Positions 12,801 to 23,443 of a stretch of 64,000 nucleotides of DNA are shown here, piece by piece; within the stretch, counting starts at the first letter, position 1; each line of letters begins with the position of its first letter. This DNA is from Baylisascaris procyonis (taxonomy: Eukaryota > Nematoda > Chromadorea > Rhabditida > Ascarididae). Made by a program: the position numbers and the translations under genes. The stretch covers positions 186,001 to 250,000 of the forward strand of contig JAZARR010000204.1 of NCBI GenBank assembly GCA_037389465.1, written 5' to 3'. The notes below the pieces were generated by a model. The model worked only from the letters and a program-made list of their open reading frames with translations. It did not search any database and was not told the DNA's origin.

Positions 12801-15800
12801 CTAAGAATCATAAAACGGCAAGGTCAGGAAGCAGAGAATTCAAGCTCAAAATAAAAGTAAATCTCGTTCGAATAAGTACAATAGACCTTGAGATGAATTA
12901 CGCGAACAGAGAAACAGACAGAGCCTCCATTGCATGGTAGGAAACGAATAAAAACTGATAACGCTAAAAATTGAAAAAAGTTTCATCTGAGATTCTTAGC
13001 GCGATGTCATTAATATGATCCGTTCGCTCTACAAGGTATACCAATGTATCGACGTTCCTTTCGCTCTACACCTTGATCAGATTTTATGAAAGAAAATAAA
13101 ATAATTATGCGCCCATCATTTCGTCCTCCCATTCTCCACTAAAAAAACATCCAGTTAGCGCTGTTCATCTTAGCAGATCTGAAGAGTAAAATAAGATTAA
13201 TGCTTACATTTGTAGGATCCTGTTGCGGATGCACGGCCAAATTTTCGCCTTTATAAAGAGCCTCGACATATAAGCCAAGGAATTCATTTTTGGGACCTTC
13301 GCCATCCCACCACCGTTGCAAATCGTCGACGCGTAGTGGAATCTGCACATATGCTTCTCGGCCTAAGTCGATGTGTCGCTTCCGCTCTGCTACGTCTGCT
13401 CCGTACTTAAAGCACAAGTATAAGGGCTCAAATTCAGTGATTGCACATATAAATGCATCCTTTAGCAAGCATTGCAGCCGACTGTGGATTTTAATTTTCT
13501 TAAGCATAGCTCGAATATTGCATCTTTAAACGTCTTTTGCAATTGTAGACGTTGCAAATTGCAAACGTGTTGGTATGAATTATATAAAGCATCGAAAACT
13601 TTACAAAATATTGCAAACGAATAAAGCTCCCATTTAAGGCGCCAAATATCGGTACGAATTGAACGAATGGAGAGACATATAAAGAAGGGGAGAACGATGC
13701 ATTCCTTCACATTTTTCTCATAGACCAATTAATTACTCACGTATCAAAACTAGGCAATTTTGCTGCTCTTATACTCAATAAAAACAATGGCAAATGACTA
13801 TTTAGAGGTATTTTCAATAAATTCATCTAAATGTAATTTTAGCCTGCGGCTTTTTTTGCCTACATTCGATCGGTTGTGCGACAAAACTTGTATCATTTCA
13901 TGAATCAATAAATAAACTGAATCAATTGAAAGAAAATTTCTCGTTTCAAAAGGATTCCAATCTACGAAAAATTTTGCTACAATTTTTTTAAGCGAAAAAG
14001 CCGAAACCAACGGACAGACAAACAAATATAAGCATATGTAAGTATTTGCATATTTATATACATACTTACCTTCTTCAAAAACCTGCAATCCTACTTTTTC
14101 CCCTTTTCACTTATATGAACTCCACTATATAAAATATAGCCATTTATTTTTTATGCGATTTAATTAATTCCTTCAGGGGCACAAGGTTCGTTCCCTAACA
14201 CATTTCAGAAGCAAATCACTAGCACACGATATATAATTTAAATGAGTGCAAAACACGTGAAATTGCGATCATCATATTGCACATAGAAATATGCATAAAA
14301 GGATATGAAGATCTTCAATAGCTAGCAGAGAAGAGATAAGAGATCTACTAAGAAAGAGCAATACATAGATAGGAAAAATTTTTTGACAAAGAAGATGAGA
14401 AAGTGACTGAATTATGCGGAGACTTATCATAGTGGATTTCGATCAGGAAAGAAGAGCACTATGATGAGCGAACAGCTTAAATATATTCAAATAGTAATCT
14501 TGATAGAGATGAAATATGAAAAAGGAATAAAAGTGAAAATAAATAAAAACAAAAATAAATCATAAATGTAGATGATATTAAAATGTGCAAAAAGAAGGAA
14601 GGAAAAACAATGAAAACATGAGAAATATTTACATCAAATTTATTTCTTTCGATTACTAACCTCTCAATACACGATTATAGTGAAGAGAAAAAATAGAGGG
14701 AAAGAAACTATTATCATCGATACAGCAAAAAAATGATTAAAAAAATCTCAATGTTATATGAACGGTAAATTTGTAATCTGTGAAACAAGGCAAGCAATAA
14801 AAAAAACAATGCAATTACGTCAGAAATAGGAAGATAAATAAATCAGATGCAGTAACGATTGAGCTTTTTTAGATAGAGCGTAGTGTGCGACTGGTGTTCC
14901 GCAGAGTTCAGTGGAATTTATGGCACAGAATTAGAGGTTAAAACATTTGTGTTCTCTTATTTGCAATTATTTTTGGTTCTGATACTTTGATATTTTAATG
15001 TTATCACCATTCCTTTAGAGAATTAACGATTTCTGGCTCATCTATTTTATAGCTCGCAATCTTTTTTAAGAGCAAGCAAACGAACAGTGCGCATTTTTCA
15101 AAATATAAGTATTGCACAAAAAATCGTTTGACAATTTTTTCGCACACTCATCTCAAAGGTTGATTCTTTCACGAAAAGTTTTTTTCTTGGTGATAACCTC
15201 AAGGCAAACGACGAATAAAGGTTGAGCCATAAGCATGGACTAATTTAATACTGCATGATCGTAAATATACATAAAAATATTTGCATAAAATGCCTATTAA
15301 ATGAGATTTTAGACACGAGGAAATATATAGCACGGCATGAAGCATCAAAATTTAATTCCTCAACACACTGCTAGCAGCCTAATTTCATCGAATCACTTCC
15401 TATATTTGATAAAACAATTTGATCAGTATTGATCGAATAACGTAAAAATCATGTCGCATATGCAAGTCACATAACTAGTTCAGTATTTACAAACTGCATC
15501 AGAAGACGGTCCCGTTGCAACGATTATTAAAGAAAAAATCTACTTAAGATTAGCATTCAGATTTGAAAGCGTTTTTACAAAACTTTCAAGTGTCGCTCTT
15601 TTGCTCGACAATATTCGAATTTTTTCTTCACACTGTTGTTGACAACAAAAGCAGGTCGAAGCAGAAAGGAAATTCACCAGCACTGTTAATCGAAGTCACC
15701 CGTAAGTTTTCCTTTTTTGCGAAGGCAGGGATGAGAAGAGTGGGGGGGGGGGGGAGGAGGCAGGCGGGTAGGAAAAAATGTTTTTACCAAATGTGATGAT

Positions 15801-18800
15801 AAATAAGAGAAAAAACGCTATAATAAACTGCCACTCATACTGCCGTGTACTGAACCCAAATTACATCCTCATGAATATGTTAACATCTTGTGACACGTGA
15901 ATCTACATACGAGTCAGTAGAAAAAAGAGAAAACAGGATACGTAAAGAAATCTCGTTGAAATTATTGACAACCGCAAGTGTAACGGCGTCCATAAATGAA
16001 AAAAAAAACTCCTGAGAAAAACTCTTATAAGGGATTTCAACGGCCTGATGATAGATGATTTTTACTGGTTAAAAAAAGAAAATACTCTCACATAAAAACA
16101 TAAAGTGCACTTTTTGGTTAAAAAAGTGAAAATTTCAAATAGTAAATTTGCAGTTTGCATTGAATTACTACAAATGGAAACAACTAAACCAAATAAGAGA
16201 TTAATTTAACATAATAATTTAGTAATGAAATACTTGAACGTTGCAAAAGATTGCAACACAAAAATCGGTTATGGATGTTAAAAAACAAAATAAACGTAAC
16301 TTTGTTCAAAGTATATATCTATTGAAAAAAGAAACGATCAAATATTCGGAAAATGAAGAGCGTGAATAATTTTATGCGTGTTTTGGTTACTTTTCAGAAC
16401 AAATTCCCGCTTAATGCAATGTGAAAAACAATGCAATCTCATCGCAAGTTTAAGTTATAGACTACAACACGTTGCTTGCTACCATTGCAAATGTTTGTAC
16501 TATGAAAAATGTTCAAATGCAATAGACCATAGACGTAAAAATTTCAATGAGAACATATTATAATATATCCTGCTAAACTACACTAAAGACTTCATAGGTC
16601 CGAAAAAAAAGAGCTTTTAAATACGCTACACAATATTGTTGTCTTTTGTGATCGAATTCAACGATACAACCGCTATGCGATATGTGCAATTCTTGGTGGA
16701 AATTCATACACCGATTCGGGCCTAAATCCGTCAATTCACTTGCAGGCCAGTGGCAAATGCTAACGTTGATGGGAAGATCCCTCTGTTTGACGGTGGGATC
16801 CTTCCGACGTGGAAACGGGTTGGGAGGATATTCCACTTCCGCTCTCTAACAGTTTCATCTCTTTTTTCGGAAAAATGGCGGATATCATAGCTATTTACAT
16901 ATTTATATCCTTCTACGCTAGAAAAGTTTGGCAGATATATTTTAGACCGTTGGATGACAGTCCTTAACGACAATATCTTTTTGAATGATGATAGACGAAC
17001 CCAATATGTTAAATAAGCCAAAAAAAATTTTACAAATCAAAGTTTTTCCGCTATACATCGTTGTTGCTGACAAAAACAACAACATTAGTCTGACATAATA
17101 AATACTTGGCTCAATATTTTCACAACCAATTGCTTCTGTAAGTAAACTTATCAATAGAGAACGTATCAACAGTTGGTCTGTGAACTAAGATGTAAAAGTG
17201 CACATTGCGGTGCTCTCTCTGGCGTGCTTTTCGACTCGTTTTAAAAACAAAGAACTGTTTAATACGCTCTCGTAAATCCACTTCGCAAAAGCTCGCTGAG
17301 ATGAAGTTGTGCTATGCATAGGCACTCATGTGTTTTTGTACATCTACCTGTCCTAAATTCAACTCGGAAGTCAGTAATACCAAAGTTTCAAAACCTGCTA
17401 GATACCATTTATGCCATTTTTCACGCTGAATCTCACTAATGAAAGCAATTGAAACATCTAAAAATAGGAAGAAGTTTGCCTGCATTTTACACCAACCAAG
17501 TTATAATAATAGAAGCATTATTGGAAGATTTGTGCGAATAATCTGCTTGATTACTATAGAGGCATATCTTACTTAAAAGCGGTAAGTATCAGGTCCCTTT
17601 CCATGTTACTCCACTCATCTCAGATATAAAGTAAAGAAAGAATGCTGATAAGAGCATTTACTGACTACATACTGCTGACTATATATACCGTTCCCATCCA
17701 TTGTTCTTTTATGAAGCATTTATTATTTTCTATGCAATCATTACAACGCCAAGTGAAACAAAAGGTATAGAATATAATTGAAAAGACTTTCCTATTTCAA
17801 TTCAGATTTTTAATGTGAAGAAACACGGTTATATTAAAGCAAATATAGACGCATCGGTATACGGACAAACCGGTCGACCAACCGACAAACGGATAGACAG
17901 ATAGATAGACAAACAGACACCGCAACAATCACTGAAACATCGATTGCTTAAGAAATCACTGAAAAGGTCATTTCGCTAGACTCGTAGGCGAAATATTTGC
18001 AGCAAAAAAAAGATGGCATGACGTGTACAGGATCATGTAATAAGTGAGTGGACTTCCATTATAAAAGACGTAACCAGTTCTGCTCGTTAAAATACAAACA
18101 TCATGAACAACTAAATGACACAATATTTATCGTCCGCTTTCGTAAAGCAGTTCCACCACCTCTAAACAAATCAAACGATGGCCTAAACCAAACCGAGCGG
18201 CCTATTACTTCAATCTTTTAAATAACAAATTGAATAAGCGTCGATTAAATAGCTTTATAGCTCCGATAGACGATTTTTAATAGGCAAAACATATCAAAGA
18301 ATTTGCTTGAAACAAGTACAAGTTAATAGCAATGCCGTGACCGCTATTTCTAAAAACTACAATTAATTCTACTTGTGGCATCTCAAAGAAAAATTAAACT
18401 GAGATTTCGAATCAAACTTAATCTACATAATTTGTGATGAAGCACAACATTTCATACTGATAAACACTGAATGAATGCAAATGGCGACACACTAACGACT
18501 ACGCATATCGATAAGAATCGCAAGAAAGATGGCAGTAATCTTTCACACGACTGTGTGCCATCGGTTGCAATCAATGACAGCGATCAATACAGATATTGCT
18601 ATATTATTTTGGCAATCATCCACTATTTTGAAGGAAGATCAATGAGAAAGAAGATAACAGCTACGCATTTAAAGACCAATGTTATACTTTAATATGGCTA
18701 TTTCATATATTTTAATTTTAATTCAATATTTTAATACTCAACATATACTAGGCCAGGAACAATAGTCACTGATGAAACAAACAAATGCAACTTCATTAGT

Positions 18801-19797
18801 CTAAGCGTCCATTACGAGAGATCGACTAAGAAAGAATTTCAGATGACACAAAGTGACGTGGATGAAAAAGTCTCTAAAAACAGGTTAAAAATATTTTTTC
18901 GAACGTTGTTGACTTCTAGCAGTAACCTCACCTGACTGTCCTCCATTAATCTAACGTTCTTCTATACTCACTGACCACACACCTCATCTTGCCAGGAATG
19001 ATGTCTAATTACGTAAATGTACCGCTGATTTGAAAAAAAAAAAAACAAATTTCAAATAGAACAGGTCAGGTGAATATCCGCAACCACGAGTTCTCCAAAT
19101 GGTGAATGAATTGTTGTGCGCCTGATATTGCGAAAAACCTGTCACAATAATACAAACAGGTCTAGAAAATATGCGACAACAAAAAATTCACATTAGTTCA
19201 TAAAAAGTATGAAGTACATGAAAAGATGTAAACGAATAAATAGAAGGAATAAAAAAACATTCCACTTACTTTTCCATCCTTCAATACCTCTCGGACGACC
19301 ACCTGAACAGTACTAATTCTTGATTCGAAGTGGAAATTCGACGGTTTCCTGAGAAAGACATAGAGAAAGGCACGACGAAGCGATTTTGACATGATCTCAT
19401 TCGAGAAGCGAAAATGCCCAACTAGCCAATTCTGGTTGCAGCGTACAGGTGCACGTTCCGCAATTATGATCGTCTGTTCGGTCTTCTGTTCAACGGCCGC
19501 ATAAGCCGGCTCGTCGGCCAAAAATGACGAGTGGATATCCCGTCGTGCTTGACTCCGCAAATATTTTGCCACCTGAGGAATAGAAGGAAAACCCTCAGAC
19601 GGCCGGACTTGAGGTGGTCCATCAAGACCAAGCTTCTCGAGAATCTCGCGCTTGATTTGCTCGAGACGAATTTTGGCGAACTGATCTCGAGCTTCGGCAC
19701 AACTATGACAAGTGTGGTTGTTGCGCCAAGCTTCGGTTAGCCAGGAACAATGCAGCAAGCCGCAAACGAGCACCGCTAGCCACCAGCCCAGGTACAT
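9639..19797 (-). CDS. TGF-beta family growth factor (myostatin/activin/DAF-7-like), 3' end missing; spliced from three exons
   Basis: This gene encodes a secreted dimeric ligand precursor of the TGF-beta superfamily. Three minus-strand exons (19797-19270, 13405-13208, 9842-9639) join in phase 0 into 310 codons. In order they encode a signal peptide (about residues 1-23), a propeptide, an RRKR furin-type site at 256-259, and the start of the mature domain from residue 260. Mature-domain cysteines 265, 274, 275, 302 and 306 match the first five of the nine in the activin/myostatin/TGF-beta groups. The motif GWDFVIAP at 287-294 and CSGEC at 302-306 are diagnostic. The propeptide has the CxxC followed by RLEQIKREIL seen in myostatin and inhibin-beta precursors. 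Family knowledge says such ligands act through type I/II receptor kinases and Smads. The second CC pair and terminal CxC are absent, so at least one exon is missing. Myoglianin/GDF11 or DAF-7 orthology is inference. The family assignment is very secure. Confidence 0.93.
9843..13207 (-). other. Intron 2 of the TGF-beta ligand gene
   Basis: This intron of about 3.4 kb runs from the GTAAGC donor at 13207 to the TTGCAG acceptor at 9843. It is AT-rich, with many poly-A/T runs and no internal open frame resembling a protein I know. I see no RNA gene or mobile element in it. Confidence 0.8.
13208..13405 (-). CDS. TGF-beta ligand exon 2: C-terminal propeptide
   Basis: This exon has 66 codons (residues 177-242). 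It includes HIDLGREAYVQIPL and then RVDDLQRWW, matching the family pattern of a hydrophobic strand followed by a W-containing helix. LGLYVEAL follows, corresponding to LGIEIKAL in myostatin. The donor GTAAGC at 13207-13202 is in phase 0 after the codon for Asn242. The acceptor is less sure. I place it at AAG/TAC (13406/13405) because it keeps phase 0 with exon 1, follows a pyrimidine-rich run and gives the propeptide spacing expected from myostatin. The frame stays open upstream to about 13507, so earlier in-frame AG sites at GAG/CCC or AAG/GAT would add residues. An AAG acceptor is unusual. Confidence 0.85.
15742..15754. repeat. G13 homopolymer
   Basis: There are thirteen consecutive G residues followed by a purine-rich AGGAGGCAGGCGGG stretch. 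It is rare in this AT-rich context and is a likely site of length error or G-quadruplex formation. Confidence 0.8.
17861..17920. repeat. GACA/GATA-type simple repeat
   Basis: Mixed GACA, CCGACAAAC and GATAGACAGATAGATAGACAAACAGAC words lie within intron 1 of the growth-factor gene. This is a decayed microsatellite similar to that at 2579-2620. Confidence 0.7.
19270..19797 (-). CDS. TGF-beta ligand exon 1: signal peptide and N-terminal propeptide
   Basis: This exon has 176 codons. The ATG at 19797 is the first in frame after a stop near 19842-19840, and a hydrophobic stretch (WWLAVLVCGLLHC) follows at once, so it is chosen as the start. Residues 1-23 look like a signal peptide, with cleavage probably near TEA-W. 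An N-glycosylation sequon (NHT) lies at 27-29 and a CxxC pair at 30 and 33. A basic amphipathic helix (RLEQIKREILEKLGL, 44-58) and then a PP follow, the straitjacket-like start of activin and myostatin propeptides. TEQTIII at 107-112 corresponds to the conserved TETII region of myostatin. Residues 141-176 form the arm-domain strands (LRRAFLYVFL). The donor is GTAAGT at 19269-19264, after the codon for Lys176, phase 0. Confidence 0.92.
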
Positions 19798-20090
19798 TTC
19801 TTTGCGATGCTCTACCCCAACCAACCAACCAATCTCAGTTCACCAACAGGTTCTATTCGTATGTAACACCTCTCGCCAACTCTCCGCCCTCCTTCCACAA
19901 AACATTTACGAACTTCCTCGATATGCTTTTCTATCTGCTCCTCACGCCGATATACGTTCTCTGCGAAAAGTGCTCTCGCGACCTGCATTTATTGGGCGGA
20001 GCGAATGCCGTTGTCCAATAGCTATCATTTTCTCCAAATTCTTCACAACGTTAAATCATCCTTCTTATACCGGTCCATAAAATCATTCAG
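19798..20090 (-). promoter_or_regulatory. Putative 5' UTR and promoter region of the TGF-beta ligand gene
   Basis: This region lies directly upstream of the start codon and is visibly richer in G+C and CpG than its surroundings. On the minus strand it contains CTATTGG (an inverted CCAAT box) and CCGCCCAAT within about 30 bases near 20000-20025. A GTATAT stretch lies closer to the gene near 19955. These are suggestive promoter elements only. No transcription start can be assigned, and a non-coding first exon further upstream is possible. Confidence 0.3.
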
Positions 20091-22367
20091 CATCTAGGAT
20101 TAATGGCAAACGCTTTACAAGGTGATCAAACGACAAGCATTTTACCTGTATCCTGCAATGCTTGAGAAGGAGATCATAGCTATGCTGAAGTTACTCATGC
20201 ATATCGATATCATTTCAAGGAGATAGTGTATATTAGTGAAGTGTGAGTTCAAAAAAAAAAAAAAAATCGAGCAAATATATCAATCCATACAAAGGCAAAT
20301 TAAATCACTGAACGGAGATGAATCCTAATATGGATGGAGCACTGCCCGATTGCTGGCATCGCTCTTTGACAAATGCAGACCCCAAAACATCAACAATTTC
20401 GAGACGTGCAACGAAATGACATCATTTCTTCGCTTGAGGCTGCAAGTAATACATGGTTTAGTTATGTAAGTAGAAATGCATGCAAGCAGACATAAGTTCA
20501 TGAAAGACACAAGAACTGGCAGCAATTTCAGGGGGAGATAGCTTGATAGAAAGGTACGAGGGGATAGAGGCGTGGGGGAGGATGGAGGGGAAGGGACTGC
20601 AAATGAACGGAGAGAAATAATACTTTGGAATACGGCAACAACTCTCAAACCAAATATCAAAGAAAAACCCTTGCATCCTCAGATGAGAAAATTAAACCGA
20701 ATTGGTTTAATGCCGAACAAGTTTCATCAAAATTGGTTCCCATCATTTTTTTCCAACGGTCCGTAAATGGGAGCCCCCCTGCCTCTTTCCCTCTCTCCAT
20801 TTGAACAGTCCAAAGCCTTCCCGTAAGCTCTCTCCATTGGGATTTTTGAGCGCACGTGACCATTAAACTAAAGAACTGACCAGGCAACACACCAAACAAT
20901 CATTACCTGCGGGAAACACCAATTTACTCCTTCGAGAACTCCGCTCCCATGTACGGATGGCACATACTCAATAATTCTCAGCATTTAAATATCTCTGCCA
21001 CATATATGTCATATTCTCAGCCATTACACAATATAAAACAAACCAAGAGATAAATAAAAACGTTCCAAATAGACCAAAACAGAACGCTATTGAGAATAAC
21101 AGAGAAGAAATAAGAACTAGAGGAGAATGGTAAGCAGCATGACTGTGCAATGTATAACGGGAAAAATGCAAGATCAGCTGGAATGAATTACCTTCTCCCT
21201 CAAATGAACAAACAAAGAGAAAAAACGACAAGGAGATATCGCAGGTAAATTAAGGTACTAGCAAGATAAATCTTTTTAAAACAATCAATCACGAGAGACA
21301 CTTGTAACCATCGAAGGAACAGCCCTACTACGTAAGAAAGAAACTTCTGAACGGTCGAGCACATGCATCGTTCATGAGTAGCTTTAGAGAGGAAAGAAAA
21401 ACGTTGGAAAAACACATGAATAACATCGCTCATGATTGTATTTGATGATAAAAAACATATAATGCAATTCAGCGACTTCGATTCACGAGCACAGCGGACT
21501 ACTGGACTACTTTTTTGCTAAGAGACCTTTTCATACGTAAATATAATCATATTTCAAGAGTTGTCTTCCTTATTCGGTTTAGCAAAACGTATTGTAAAAT
21601 AAAGGAAAAATAATGGAAACGTATTGTTGCATCAACCATTATCCAGGTATCGGAATCTATGAACATCTTTCCTTCATCAGATGAATAGTTGAAGGTGAAC
21701 GAAATCACTTTCTTAAAATCTGTAATCAATTGTGAAAAAATTAACAGATTTTTTTTTTAAATTCAAAATAAAGGGGTGCCAGTAGAAAGGTAGATGACCC
21801 AGTAGAAATTCTGATGCAAATTTTTCTCTCAAGAATCTTCATAAGATGGATGCCGACAGCAGCTTGAATAGCTTACAAGGGAGGAAGAAAAAGATGCCAT
21901 ATATAACGAAGTGTTATTCACAATAAGAACCAAGCATATATAACTTCTAACTTTTATAGCGAATTACATCGTGGATTTTTTTGCACGGAACATTACTGTA
22001 AAGGAGCAACTGGAAGATTATATTAGCGTCGTTAGATATTTATCAAAAGAAAACATGAATATAAAACGCTTCAAGCAATGAGCAAAAAGAGTTTATCGAA
22101 TCTGGCTGATATGACACCGTATAAATTGAAAATATTTTCCTTAAAAAAATTGGAGGAGCATGCCACAGCAGCTGAGAAGATAAGAAATTTTGAATGCCGC
22201 TCAACTCACCAACCAAACAATTGCAACAATTTCTCATAAATTATAAAGGTGCGAAATAATGCCTTCATATCATAAAATACAACTCGATTGATTGCAGACT
22301 TCCTTTGAGAGATTCATCCTTATGTTCTACTGCAAGTTTGCTTCTCAAATGCGCATTATGGTGAAAT

Positions 22368-22369
<2 letters not shown>

Positions 22370-22425
<56 letters not shown>
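22370..22425. repeat. (AT)n microsatellite, about 56 bp
   Basis: This is a pure AT dinucleotide run. The 67-codon open frame across it is an artefact of the repeat. Confidence 0.95.
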
Positions 22426-22428
<3 letters not shown>

Positions 22429-23167
22429 TAATCATTCCTCTACCATGCGGTTTTAACGATGGAACCACTGAAGACTACAATTACGAGATTTTGGAGGAGG
22501 AATATAATACGCAAGACCAAGACACCTCGCGCTTTACATTGGTCGCGTTACACAGCAAAGAATCTTTCGCGAAAGATCTGCGCAGGTGATCGGGTAAGTT
22601 AAAAGGTGAAATCTTTAAACTTTTTATCTTTTACTAGTAAGTGGTGAAAACGGTTCTTCACGTCAGCAGGATGCAAAAACGCATATCGCGATAGCTCCAC
22701 TAATATACTTCTCCATTTATTATGCTACTAGCCCGGAGTAAAAAACGATCTGTGCAAAATGTATGCAAGACTTTTCACTTTCAAATATCTAAAAATTCTT
22801 AGCACGCTAACGGATGCATAAGAAAAACAACATAAGACGCCGTCCTGAGGTATATATTACAAGCACCAAAATTTCTATATCTAATTTCAGTGGTTCTCCA
22901 GTTAAGAATATTGGAAAAAAGAGCCAGACACACATCTGTTGCACACTATACAGGTAGGCCTACTACTGTAGGCAAATACAAGCCCACAAAAGTGCACAAA
23001 AATTCTTACGCAAGTATGCACGATTTTACTTCCCACTAGATAAAGCAGATGAGTAAGTTACTAGAATTGCCTAAAAATCGATGCCATTGCCTTAGTAATT
23101 TCCACTAATTTCTTCATTAGTAGAAATTCGCAGATAATGGTAATCAGAAAAATCTTCGCCGTTAAAC

Positions 23168-23443
23168 CTGAATGACTGCAGATAGGGCCACTACATTCGA
23201 TTCTCCCAAAAGACCACTTCCAGCGTCTCCACGCATAAAATTTCCAATGTGACTAATTCTGATGGCATTGGAATATGAATGTATAACTCCAGGCGTAGAA
23301 GCATTTGCCGCCCGAATCAGGACAGTTATTTCCCACTCAGCAGTTCCACCTAAATGTTCCACGCAATAAATGGCTGTTTTGGTAAAAAAGCTGGCATCAT
23401 CAGTTATAGATATAGTACTCGCATTGGTATCATCAAGTACTAC
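23168..23443 (-). other. Possible exon or decayed coding fragment of unknown family
   Basis: There are 92 open codons with balanced composition, unusually poor in Lys and Phe for this region, including TAIYCVEHLGGTAEWEITVL and RGDAGSGLLGES. A usable acceptor (ATCTAG, ending at 23444) and a weak donor (GTTTAA at 23167) flank it. Directly upstream an overlapping frame (23528-23433), opened by a good acceptor (ATATTTTCAG), reads VLPSCTDLIADWFMPSGVC, and the two frames are offset by one base near 23440. This may be a single-base frameshift in an old coding sequence. I do not recognise the family, and chance is not excluded. Confidence 0.3.

Larger units (their letters stand above)
13406..19269 (-). 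other. Intron 1 of the TGF-beta ligand gene
   Basis: This intron of about 5.9 kb runs from GTAAGT at 19269 to the chosen acceptor at 13406. It holds a GACA-type simple repeat near 17861-17920, a 13-G run at 15742-15754 and scattered poly-A/T. A GC-richer patch near 16660-16860 keeps two overlapping minus-strand frames open. The frame at 16836-16573 is the more protein-like, but nothing in it is recognisable and the propeptide alignment leaves no room for another exon there. Confidence 0.75.

Noticed and set aside
20657..20899. Minus-strand frame with charged composition upstream of the growth-factor gene
   Set aside because: It contains no known motif, and the region is rich in decayed purine tracts on the other strand.
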